DNA of 13,408 bases from Elusimicrobiota bacterium (GTDB lineage Bacteria > Elusimicrobiota > Elusimicrobia > JACQJN01): NCBI GenBank assembly GCA_016205085.1, contig JACQJN010000134.1, positions 1 through 13,408 on the forward strand, given 5' to 3'. Every line of letters begins with the position of its first letter. Position 1 is the first letter of the stretch. Below, in pieces: positions 1 through 6,348 of the stretch. The notes under the pieces were generated by a model. That model worked only from the letters and a program-made list of their open reading frames with translations. It was not told the DNA's origin and made no database searches. Both the position numbers and the translations under genes were made by a program.

Positions 1-10
1 ATGAGGAAAG

Positions 11-173
11 GGGGGTGGCTGAGATTTGCCGGCTGTAGCGGGCCGTCCGGAAGTCGCGGGGAACCCTATCTTCTGCGCAGCAGAAGTTGGGTAGCGACTG
101 AGGGCCGGAGTCCGAATCTTTTGGGTCAAAAGATTCGAGGCGACCCGCGCTGGCAAACTCAGACAGGACCCCC
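11..173 (+). other. Unrecognised highly structured segment upstream of rpmH (possible ncRNA or palindromic element)
   Basis: The segment folds on paper into a nested, branched structure. A closing helix is 11-16 with 168-173, followed by 19-23 with 158-162, 25-30 with 152-157, and 38-42 with 144-148. Two arms branch inside. Arm one is 47-50/105-108, 52-57/94-99, 63-66/89-92, and a perfect 7-bp hairpin 70-76/80-86 with a 3-base loop. Arm two is a perfect 10-bp hairpin, 113-122 with 128-137. All pairings are exact Watson-Crick matches read from the sequence. I do not recognise the family: tmRNA, SRP RNA, RNase P RNA, 6S RNA and common riboswitch consensus blocks do not fit. A reading frame is open through it (1-210), but the predicted peptide resembles nothing I know. 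It ends just before the rpmH -10 element, so it is either upstream DNA, a separate RNA, or the leader of a longer transcript. Confidence 0.55.
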
Positions 174-207
174 GTTCCATAAATTGGGTGAAGTCGTAGT
201 AACAATT

Positions 208-216
208 TGATATAAT
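208..216 (+). promoter_or_regulatory. Extended -10 promoter of the rpmH operon
   Basis: TGATATAAT gives a perfect -10 hexamer (211-216) with the TGn extension at 208-209. There is no good -35 at 16-18 bp spacing; the closest TTG-like hexamer (184-189) is 21 bp away. Extended -10 promoters do not need a strong -35. Transcription should begin near 222-224, only a few bases before the rpmH start codon. Confidence 0.6.
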
Positions 217-226
217 CCTCCCTGTC

Positions 227-361
227 ATGTTGCCGACTTATCGTCCTCATGTCCGCAAACGGGCTCGAACCATTGGTTTCAGGGCTCGCATGAGTACGCC
301 CGGGGGTCGGAAGGTACTGAGTCGCCGGCGCCAAAAAAGGCGTTGGAAACTGGTGCCATAG
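227..361 (+). CDS. rpmH: Large ribosomal subunit protein bL34
   Basis: This 44-residue, very basic protein is bL34 of the large ribosomal subunit. It shows the family core: TYRPHVRKRAR at 4-14, the near-invariant GFRARM at 17-22, GRKVLSRRR at 27-35, and a basic C-terminus. The family is usually 44-47 residues. It starts with Met-Leu instead of the usual Met-Lys. The start is fixed by alignment to the family; no other Met is possible upstream. No Shine-Dalgarno is visible: the bases before the ATG are pyrimidine rich, and the predicted transcription start lies only 3-5 bases upstream, so the message is probably leaderless or nearly so. rnpA begins on the base after its stop codon, the usual rpmH-rnpA pairing. 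Confidence 0.93.
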   Translation: MLPTYRPHVRKRARTIGFRARMSTPGGRKVLSRRRQKRRWKLVP

Positions 362-703
362 GTGGAACGATTGTTTTTTCAGCGGGATTTCCAGCGGGTG
401 TTGGATTCCGGCAGGAGGTGGACACACTCCGATGTTTTGGTATGGAGTCTGTCACAGCCGGCCAGGACTTCTGTCCGATTAGGAATCATGGTCAGCCGTC
501 GTCTGGGAAACGCTGTTTTACGAAATCGACTTAAAAGACTTGTCCGGGAAGTCTTTCGTTTGAATAAGGCATCGTTGAACAAGGGGGTTGACCTTGTTGT
601 TTATCCTAAGCCCGGTTGTGCGTGGAAGAATTTTAAGCAGGCTGAACAAACCCTTCTTAACCTTTGGAAGCGAGCGAGGATTTTTCAAGCATGCCGTTCT
701 TGA
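362..703 (+). CDS. rnpA: Ribonuclease P protein component
   Basis: This is the protein subunit of RNase P, which helps the catalytic RNA bind and cleave the 5' leader of precursor tRNAs. The predicted protein has 113 residues, typical for the family. The N-terminal FQRDFQRVLDSGRR (residues 6-19) matches the usual RDF..V...G segment. The RNR signature is present as GNAVLRNRLKRLVRE (residues 49-63), with RNR at 54-56. The GTG start at 362 directly follows the rpmH stop and is the only one that keeps the N-terminal motif; the ribosome-binding site is weak, so translation is probably coupled to rpmH. Its last bases overlap the yidD reading frame. Identification is firm; only the exact start is inferred. 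Confidence 0.93.
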   Translation: MERLFFQRDFQRVLDSGRRWTHSDVLVWSLSQPARTSVRLGIMVSRRLGNAVLRNRLKRLVREVFRLNKASLNKGVDLVVYPKPGCAWKNFKQAEQTLLNLWKRARIFQACRS

Positions 704-893
704 AGTCTTCGCCTTTCTCCGAGTTTTAAGGGCCTGGTTTCTTCCACCGAGCTGCCGGTTCTTCCCATCCTGCTCTGAGTATGCAGTGGAGGCCGTTCAA
801 AGATACGGGGTTTTCAGATCACTCCCCGTAGTTTTAGGGCGTTTGTTTAGGTGCCATCCCTGGCATCCGGGTGGAATAGATTTTTTGCCATAG
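588..893 (+). CDS. yidD: Membrane protein insertion efficiency factor YidD, start unresolved
   Basis: The C-terminal two thirds is clearly YidD, a small membrane-associated protein that assists YidC-dependent insertion. It has PPSCRFFPSCSEYAVEA and the diagnostic CHPWHPGG near the end. The coordinates give the longest open frame (TTG at 588), which would overlap rnpA by 116 bases and add residues foreign to the family. Family length predicts a start near 690. There is an ATG at 691 with GAGGA at 676-680, but it is in another frame and stops after 12 codons; shifting by one base within about 700-725 would join it to YidD and give the expected N-terminus. Between 690 and 735 the YidD frame has no ATG, GTG or TTG. 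So this is a rare upstream start (TTG 594 has AGGGGG six bases before it), a frameshift or sequence error, or a decaying gene. yidC follows five bases after the stop. Confidence 0.7.
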   Translation: MTLLFILSPVVRGRILSRLNKPFLTFGSERGFFKHAVLEVFAFLRVLRAWFLPPSCRFFPSCSEYAVEAVQRYGVFRSLPVVLGRLFRCHPWHPGGIDFLP

Positions 894-898
894 AATTC

Positions 899-2509
899 AT
901 GCAACGTAATTTGCTCCTGGCCGTTGGACTTTCGATCTTAGTCTATACGGGTTGGTTTGCCTGGTTGGAACCTAAACTCCAGCCTTCTGCCCCAGGGAAC
1001 CCTATACGCCCTTCGGGCCTTGTCCCTGGGACTGCAGGAAACGGAAGTGTGCCTTCTGCCCCAGGGAACCCTATACGCCCTTCGGGCCTTGTCCCTGGGA
1101 CCGGCACGCTGGGCTCCTCTGGAACCCCGGCCGGTACCCGTAGCTCTGCAGAGGGTGCGGCGGGAACTAGCGATAAGAAGCCCATCGTTGTGCATTCGGA
1201 TGGTTCGCGCTACCAGTTTCGTCCCGAAGGGGCTTCTTTGACTGGTTTTTCCTTTAAAGGGCCTTTGGGTCCGGTGGAACTGGTGCCTCACCCCCTCCCG
1301 GGATTCTTTTCAACGTGGCCTGAACTTAGTTTTGAATCTAAGGTGCAGGGTAAGAAGATTTCATTTTTTGCCAGCCATCCTTCCGGAATCCGCATCAAGA
1401 AGGATTTCTCGCTTTCTCCTGAACTTCTATTGCATCAGATTCAGCTCCAGTTGGAGAACCCCACTTCTTCTCCCCTGCCTGTTCCTTCCTGGTCCATGAA
1501 ATTGGGTCCGGGATTAGGGACTGTGGCTGCGGAACAAAAGGAAAATCCAAGCTTATGGCAGTGCGTAATGCTTCCCGCCCCCAAAGGCTCCAAATCTCCG
1601 AGCTTGCGCAAACTTTCGGAGGCAGATACAGCGGAACCTTGGACATGGGCGGGTTTGGATAATCGATATTTTTTAGCGGCGTTGTTAGCTCCACCTGAAA
1701 TTTTCTCAAACGTGAGATCTCAAAAGGAGAAGCTTTCCTCTTATACTGCCCCTTCCTTGGAGTTCATTGGCACTTCCGGTCTGTTGCAACCCAAGGAAAA
1801 ACGGGTGATTTCGATGAGTTTCTATCTGGGGCCTAAAGATTATCATCAATTGACTCTCCTTGGCCAGGGGCTTGAAAAGTCGGTGGATTTTGGAATGTTC
1901 GGCTCCTTAGGAAAAGGATCTTTGTGGATCTTGCATGTTTTCCATCGTTGGACCGGCAATTATGGCGCAGCGATTATTTTATTGACATTCCTGGTGCAAA
2001 TTTTAATTTCCCCATTGACATACAAAAGCATCAAAGCCAGCACGGCCTTAAAAAAGCTCCAGCCCCAAATCCAAGCAATCCAGAAAAAGTTTAAAGACGA
2101 TCCCAAGCGAATGAATCTGGAAATGATGCAGTTATATAAAACGGGAGGCGCCAATCCCCTGGGAGGATGTTTGCCGCTCCTTTTACAGATGCCGATATTT
2201 TTTGCTTTATTTAAAACCCTTCGAAACAGTTGGGAACTTCACGGAGCCTCGTTCATCTTTTGGGTGAAGGATCTTTCGGCGCCGGATCCCTACTATGTCC
2301 TTCCCATCCTGATGGGAGGAATTATGTTTTTTCAACAGAAACAGAATCCAACTTCCACGGATCCTGCTCAGGCCAATGTGATGATGTGGATGCCGGTTCT
2401 GTTTACATTCATGTTTCTCAATTTCCCATCCGGACTGGTTTTATATTGGCTGACCAGCAGTTCGCTTTCTTTCTTTCAGCAGATTTTTATTCAAAGAAAA
2501 CTCGTGTAA
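899..2509 (+). CDS. yidC: Membrane protein insertase YidC (diderm type) with in-frame repeats
   Basis: YidC inserts and folds inner-membrane proteins, alone or with SecYEG. The predicted protein has 536 residues. A first membrane segment lies at about 5-21. A low-complexity Gly/Pro/Ser linker (about 25-95) follows, containing the 17-residue unit PSAPGNPIRPSGLVPGT twice (29-45 and 52-68). A periplasmic P1-type domain comes next, then the insertase core from about residue 340. The core has GNYGAAIILLTF, the cytoplasmic loop LQPQIQAIQKKFKDDPKR, NPLGGCLPLLLQMPIFFALF, DPYYVLPILMGG and FPSGLVLYW, all close to the family. The conserved positive residue in the groove helix (Arg366 in E. coli) is Gln367 here. 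The ATG at 899 places the first membrane segment at the N-terminus; no clear Shine-Dalgarno is seen. Gene identity is secure. Confidence 0.96.
   Translation: MQRNLLLAVGLSILVYTGWFAWLEPKLQPSAPGNPIRPSGLVPGTAGNGSVPSAPGNPIRPSGLVPGTGTLGSSGTPAGTRSSAEGAAGTSDKKPIVVHSDGSRYQFRPEGASLTGFSFKGPLGPVELVPHPLPGFFSTWPELSFESKVQGKKISFFASHPSGIRIKKDFSLSPELLLHQIQLQLENPTSSPLPVPSWSMKLGPGLGTVAAEQKENPSLWQCVMLPAPKGSKSPSLRKLSEADTAEPWTWAGLDNRYFLAALLAPPEIFSNVRSQKEKLSSYTAPSLEFIGTSGLLQPKEKRVISMSFYLGPKDYHQLTLLGQGLEKSVDFGMFGSLGKGSLWILHVFHRWTGNYGAAIILLTFLVQILISPLTYKSIKASTALKKLQPQIQAIQKKFKDDPKRMNLEMMQLYKTGGANPLGGCLPLLLQMPIFFALFKTLRNSWELHGASFIFWVKDLSAPDPYYVLPILMGGIMFFQQKQNPTSTDPAQANVMMWMPVLFTFMFLNFPSGLVLYWLTSSSLSFFQQIFIQRKLV
982..1032 (+). 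repeat. 51-bp palindromic repeat, copy 1, in frame within yidC
   Basis: The 51 bases at 982-1032 are identical to 1051-1101. Each copy contains an 8-bp inverted repeat (CCCAGGGA at 991-998 with TCCCTGGG at 1023-1030) around an inner GCCC-TTC-GGGC hairpin (1008-1018). The length is a multiple of three, so it adds 17 residues without breaking the frame. It lies in the linker after the first membrane segment, where extra residues should be tolerated. Confidence 0.9.
1051..1101 (+). repeat. 51-bp palindromic repeat, copy 2, in frame within yidC
   Basis: Exact copy of 982-1032, offset by 69 bp (23 codons). Its stem is 1060-1067 with 1092-1099. The 18-base spacer between the copies (1033-1050) is unrelated to the repeat. 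Complete nucleotide identity, including third codon positions, points to recent duplication or recent insertion of the same element twice. Confidence 0.9.
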
Positions 2510-2530
2510 GAGAGTGCTAGGAGTTGTTCC

Positions 2531-3244
2531 ATGAGAGAAATTCAAATTGAAGGCAAGGATGTTCAAGAGGCAGTGGAGAAGGGATTAAGGCAATTAGGGT
2601 TGCGCCGGGACCAGGTGGAGGTAGTGGTTCTACATGAGGGTTCCAGCGGATTTCTTGGTATAGGTTCAAAACCAGCCTCCGTGTCCATTAGAGAAAAAAA
2701 ATGGATGGGGGATCAAAGGGCGTCCCGTTCCCAGGAGCTTTCCGCGGGGCCTGTCGCCGTACCTTCTGTTCCTTCAGATATACCGATGGCGATCGAGGAG
2801 GCTAAGATTGTGGTCCGGGAAATCCTGGGGCTCATGGCCATTCCCATGGAAGGAATGGAAGCCCGGTGGGACTCGGAGCAAAGCCGGGTGAAGGTGAATG
2901 TCTCCACTCCCGAAGGAAGCCTTTTGGTGGGAAGGGATGGACGCTGTTTGGAATCTCTTCAGTTTTTGGTGACTTTAATTGTGAGCCGTAAGATGAAGAA
3001 CCCGGTCGCTGTTCAGGTGGATGCTTTGGGATATTGGCAGAGACGGGAAGAGAGAATATTGACTCATTTACGTCAGGTTATTGAAGAAGTTAAAAGAACG
3101 GGCAAGGCTTTTCGTCTGGAACCCATGGAGGCTTCTTTAAGACGGTGGGTTCACAAGCATCTAGTCAATCATCCTGATATAGAAACCGCTTCAGAAGGTG
3201 AAGGCCCGTGGCGCAAGGTAGTTTTGAAACCTCGAAAACGATAG
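2531..3244 (+). CDS. jag: RNA-binding protein KhpB/Jag (Jag_N-KH-R3H)
   Basis: This 237-residue protein has the three-part layout of Jag, also called KhpB or EloR, an RNA-binding protein linked in other bacteria to cell elongation and post-transcriptional control. Residues 1-52 form the Jag_N domain, including SSGFLGIGSKPA. A variable linker follows. A KH-type domain spans about 88-163 with its GxxG loop as GRDG (134-137). An R3H domain covers about 172-233, with LEPMEASLRRWVHKHL and ETASEGEGPWRKVV. The ATG at 2531 is supported by AGGAG at 2519-2523, seven bases upstream. It directly follows yidC, the standard yidC-jag order, and its 3' end overlaps the start of mnmE by 37 bases. Confidence 0.95.
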   Translation: MREIQIEGKDVQEAVEKGLRQLGLRRDQVEVVVLHEGSSGFLGIGSKPASVSIREKKWMGDQRASRSQELSAGPVAVPSVPSDIPMAIEEAKIVVREILGLMAIPMEGMEARWDSEQSRVKVNVSTPEGSLLVGRDGRCLESLQFLVTLIVSRKMKNPVAVQVDALGYWQRREERILTHLRQVIEEVKRTGKAFRLEPMEASLRRWVHKHLVNHPDIETASEGEGPWRKVVLKPRKR

Positions 3245-4629
3245 CGCGGAGCGAAGATACCATCGTGGCGGTGGCCACGCCTCCGGGAGAAGGGGCGCTG
3301 GGAGTTGTGCGTCTTTCAGGAGAAGAAGCTCTGTCCATTGCGGCTCGTTTCCTTGTCGGACCTAAACCTCTATCCGAACTTCCACCACGTTCTGTTTCCC
3401 TTATGCGGGTCAGGAAAGGAGAACACATTCTGGATCAGGTGATGGTAACTTTGTTCCAGGGCCCCCGCAGCTATACAGGAGAAGATGCGGTGGAGATTTC
3501 CACCCACGGCTCCCCGTACATTTTGGCGCGTTTGCTGGAACTGTCACAGGACTCGGGGGCCCGGTTGGCGTTGCCGGGAGAGTTTACTTTTAGGGCTTTT
3601 TTAAATGGCAGGATGGATTTAACCCAGGCGGAAGCCGTTTGCGGCTTGATCCGAGCTAAAACCGAGTGGGCTCATCGAACAGCGCAGGCTCACCTTCAGG
3701 GAGCCTTGTCCCAACGGCTTGCGGAGATTCGATTGCATTTGATGCAGCTTCTGGCCCAGGTGGAAGTTCTTCTGGACCATCCCGAGGAAGAGATTCCTTC
3801 TCTGAACCGGGAGGCGCTCTGCATTCAAACGGATGGGGTGCTTAGGGAAGTGGAGACATTGATCAATAGCTTTAATGTCGGGAGGTTTCTGCAGGATGGA
3901 TTAAGAATCGCGATTGTAGGTTCTCCCAATGTCGGCAAATCCAGCCTTCTAAACGCTCTCTTAGGGAAAGAGCGCGCGATCGTAACGGAGTTCCCGGGAA
4001 CAACTCGAGATACCTTGGAGGAAGCGGCTCATCTGGATGGTTTGGCTGTGATATGGATTGATACGGCGGGGATCCGCAGCCATACGTTGGATCCCGTGGA
4101 AAAGGAAGGGATGGAAAGAACTCAAAGAGCCATCCAATCTTCTGATTTGATTCTCTTTGTTTTGGATCAATCCCGGGACTTGCAGTCCGCTGACCGCTCC
4201 GTCATGGAAATGGTGTTGAAAGTCGGCAAACCCGTTATTGCTGTATTGAATAAATCAGACTTGCCATCCATGGATTTGCATTTGAATGGGGCCCCTTTCT
4301 CGGAACGGGTTTCCGTTTCTGCCCAAAAAGGACAAGGACTGGAGGAGTTGAGCCAATCGATTCATCGGGTAGTGGGGATTCCTGGATTTTTATGCGCGCA
4401 GGAGCAACCCATTTGGATTGCTTCCGCGAGACATCGGGATATTCTTTTGAGAGTGCGGCAGGGTATCGCAGAGGCTATGAAGTTATTTCAAAATTCATCC
4501 CAATGTTTCGAGGATCTGGTGGCCGTACATTTGAGAGAAGCGTTATTGGCTTTAGAAGAGATTCTTGGTGGCAATACCACAGAGGATCTTTTGAATACTA
4601 TTTTTTCTAATTTTTGTATAGGTAAATAG
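3208..4629 (+). CDS. mnmE: tRNA uridine-5-carboxymethylaminomethyl(34) synthesis GTPase MnmE
   Basis: MnmE is the potassium-dependent GTPase that, with MnmG, modifies the wobble uridine of certain tRNAs using a folate one-carbon unit. Features in order: the N-terminal folate-binding domain starting DTIVAVATPPGEGALG (17-32); an inserted G domain with G1 GSPNVGKS (238-245), G2 GTTRDT (264-269), G3 DTAG (285-288) and G4 NKSD (348-351); and the C-terminal CIGK (470-473), whose Cys is essential in the family. The length of 473 is slightly above the usual 450-460. GTG 3208 is chosen because AGAAGGTG (3193-3200) precedes it by seven bases and no ATG exists near the conserved N-terminus. It adds about 16 residues before the family start and overlaps jag by 37 bases. 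mnmG, normally close by, is separated here by three genes. Confidence 0.95.
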   Translation: MAQGSFETSKTIARSEDTIVAVATPPGEGALGVVRLSGEEALSIAARFLVGPKPLSELPPRSVSLMRVRKGEHILDQVMVTLFQGPRSYTGEDAVEISTHGSPYILARLLELSQDSGARLALPGEFTFRAFLNGRMDLTQAEAVCGLIRAKTEWAHRTAQAHLQGALSQRLAEIRLHLMQLLAQVEVLLDHPEEEIPSLNREALCIQTDGVLREVETLINSFNVGRFLQDGLRIAIVGSPNVGKSSLLNALLGKERAIVTEFPGTTRDTLEEAAHLDGLAVIWIDTAGIRSHTLDPVEKEGMERTQRAIQSSDLILFVLDQSRDLQSADRSVMEMVLKVGKPVIAVLNKSDLPSMDLHLNGAPFSERVSVSAQKGQGLEELSQSIHRVVGIPGFLCAQEQPIWIASARHRDILLRVRQGIAEAMKLFQNSSQCFEDLVAVHLREALLALEEILGGNTTEDLLNTIFSNFCIGK

Positions 4630-4649
4630 TTCCTTACAGGAGGTAAACT

Positions 4650-5060
4650 ATGCCGAAAAAGAAGACTAAAAAAACGGTGCGGAAGGCTGCGCCAAAAAAA
4701 GGTGCTAAAAAGAAAAAGGCTGCTGGAGTTAAAAAGGCAAAACGCAAAACCATAACTTCCAAAGCCCGGGTGGCCAAGGCCTCACTTCAAGGAACTCCTC
4801 CTCAGGAAACTGTGAGCGGGGTTCTTTTGGGCCATGTGGAAGATTATTTTGCCAAGATCGGCGTGGTGGCGTTGACTCTCCAGGCTCCCGTTGCGGTGGG
4901 AGATATGATCCGCATCAAGGGACATACGACGGATATTACTCAGAAGGTAGAATCGATGCAGATGGATCACCAGCCTGTTCAAACGGCCTCTGCCAAAGAT
5001 TCCGTTGGGATCAAAGTGGCGGATCGCACCAGAAAGGGGGACGCGGTATATAAAATATAG
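4650..5060 (+). CDS. Lysine-rich tail fused to an EF-Tu domain-2-like beta-barrel
   Basis: A 136-residue protein in two parts. Residues 2-44 are almost entirely Lys, Arg, Ala and Thr (KKKTKKTVRKAAPKKGAKKK is typical), resembling the tails of bacterial histone-H1-like proteins and suited to binding nucleic acid. Residues 53-136 look like the small family annotated as translation elongation factor-like proteins, related to the EF-Tu domain-2 barrel: GVLLGHVEDYFAKIGV, then VGDMIRIKGHTTDITQKVESM, and a final VGIKVADRTRKGDAVYKI. There is no GTPase domain, so it cannot act as an elongation factor alone. AGGAGGT at 4638-4644 sits five bases before the ATG, the strongest ribosome-binding site in this operon, which suggests high expression. 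The role is unknown; binding to RNA, ribosomes or DNA is inferred from the tail and the company it keeps. Confidence 0.8.
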   Translation: MPKKKTKKTVRKAAPKKGAKKKKAAGVKKAKRKTITSKARVAKASLQGTPPQETVSGVLLGHVEDYFAKIGVVALTLQAPVAVGDMIRIKGHTTDITQKVESMQMDHQPVQTASAKDSVGIKVADRTRKGDAVYKI

Positions 5061-6348
5061 CAAAGAGATATGGGCATGGGCCTGCTATGATTTTGCGAAT
5101 TCGCCTTTTTCCACAACTATTACCACCGTCATCTTTAATGTTTTTTTCGTGACGGTGGTAGTAGGGCCTGGAGGGTTTCTCCTGGGAAAGACGCTGATTC
5201 CGGGTTCTTCGCTGTGGGCCTATCTCATCTCTTTTTCCACCTTGCTGGTGGGAATTCTTTCTCCCATCCTGGGGGCTATCGCGGATTGCGGGGGATTTAA
5301 AAAAAGATTCCTGATAGGTTTTACCCTTTTGGGCGTTTTTTCTACCGGCATGCTTTTTTGGGCTCAAGAGGGAATGGTTCTTTGGAGTTCTTTTTTCTTT
5401 TTCGTGGCTAATCTCGCTTTCGCGGGGGCTTTCACCTTTTACAACGCCTTTCTGCCCAGCTTAGTCAGCAAGGAGAAATTAGGATCCATTTCTGGTTTGG
5501 GTTGGGCCTTGGGATACATGGGGGGGGGTCTTTGTTTGGCTCTAAATCTATGGATGATCCAAAAACCTTCCACTTTCCACATTTCCTCCCTTGACCATTT
5601 TCCAGTGCGGTTTGGTTTTTTACTGGTTGCTTTTTGGTGGCTCTTTTTTTCTTTGCCACTGTTTCTGTTGGTGAGAGAATCCGCCCCTTCTTCCATGCGG
5701 ATAAACTTCATTCAGAGCATCCGTTTAGGTTTAAGCAGGATACGACAAACGGTTCGTCGTTTTAGATGTTATCCGGAGTTGTTCCGATTTTTAATGGGAT
5801 ATCTCCTCTACAATGACGGGATTGAGACGGTGATCGTGGTGGCCTCCATTTTTGCCGCAGAAGAGTTGGGCATGAAGAAAGGGGAGATCATCCAGTGTTT
5901 CCTTATGATCCAGGGAGTGGCTTTTGTGGGATCTCTTTTGTTCGGGAGGTTGGCGGATCTATGGGGAAATAAAAAAACGATATTGGTCACTCTGCTTCTT
6001 TGGATGGGAGTTTTGTTTTGGTCCTTTTGGATGAAGAATTCTTGGCAATTTTGGCAAGCGGGAGTTCTGATCGGTCTCATCTTAGGAGGAAGCCAATCCG
6101 CAAGCCGGTCTCTGTTTGCCCTATTTACTCCCAGAGAGAATACGGCGGAATTTTTCGGACTATTTTCTCTTTCCGGAAAAGTGGTGGCGACCTTGGGCCC
6201 TTTAAGTTTCGGCTTGTGCCGTCAGATTCTGGGAAGTACTCGTTGGGCCGTCGGCTCCCTTCTGTTTTTCTTCGTCCTTGGGTCTCTCTTTCTGTTGGGA
6301 GTCAATGAGGAAAAAGGATTGAAGGAGAGCCAGTTGGCGGTGGAATGA
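5005..6348 (+). CDS. MFS transporter, UMF1/Atg22-like family
   Basis: A polytopic membrane protein of the major facilitator superfamily with about 11-12 hydrophobic segments. The signature WACYDFANSPF (25-35) is typical of the UMF1 (Atg22-like) branch. Motif-A-like loops appear as ADCGGFKKR (93-101) and GRLADLWGNKK (314-324), and NDGIETV (270-276) also matches the branch. The substrate cannot be told from sequence; fungal relatives export amino acids from the vacuole. The start is uncertain: the family usually begins just before the WA.YDFANS motif, but there is no ATG, GTG or TTG there. The nearest in-frame start is TTG 5005, without a Shine-Dalgarno and overlapping the preceding gene by 56 bases; AAGGGGG at 5034-5039 would suit an ATA codon at 5050. 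The last four bases overlap the next gene as ATGA. Confidence 0.88.
   Translation: MGSKWRIAPERGTRYIKYSKEIWAWACYDFANSPFSTTITTVIFNVFFVTVVVGPGGFLLGKTLIPGSSLWAYLISFSTLLVGILSPILGAIADCGGFKKRFLIGFTLLGVFSTGMLFWAQEGMVLWSSFFFFVANLAFAGAFTFYNAFLPSLVSKEKLGSISGLGWALGYMGGGLCLALNLWMIQKPSTFHISSLDHFPVRFGFLLVAFWWLFFSLPLFLLVRESAPSSMRINFIQSIRLGLSRIRQTVRRFRCYPELFRFLMGYLLYNDGIETVIVVASIFAAEELGMKKGEIIQCFLMIQGVAFVGSLLFGRLADLWGNKKTILVTLLLWMGVLFWSFWMKNSWQFWQAGVLIGLILGGSQSASRSLFALFTPRENTAEFFGLFSLSGKVVATLGPLSFGLCRQILGSTRWAVGSLLFFFVLGSLFLLGVNEEKGLKESQLAVE

Noticed and set aside
3..10. GAGGAAAG resembles the start of conserved region I of RNase P RNA
   Set aside because: The following UCCGGGCUC-type bases and all other conserved regions are missing, and the segment is too short.
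14..24. GGTGGCTGAGA resembles part of the TPP riboswitch core
   Set aside because: The other required blocks (the ACCCU..GAACCUGAU region) are absent, and these bases pair better in the long closing helix.
190..205. GAAGTCGTAGTAACAA resembles the 3' end of 16S rRNA
   Set aside because: There is an internal mismatch and no 16S sequence upstream; it lies between a structured segment and a promoter.
1..210. 69-codon open frame at the window start
   Set aside because: The peptide has no recognisable features, the bases are explained by extensive pairing, and the frame ends within the rpmH promoter. I treat it as non-coding, although a gene entering from upstream cannot be excluded.
938..1291. 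Long minus-strand open frames opposite the yidC repeats
   Set aside because: They are shadows of the GC-rich linker of yidC on the other strand, with no start signal or family resemblance.
4591..4622. TTGAAT and TATAGG as a promoter for the lysine-rich gene
   Set aside because: The 20-bp spacing is too long and the match is poor in a T-rich stretch; operon read-through explains expression.
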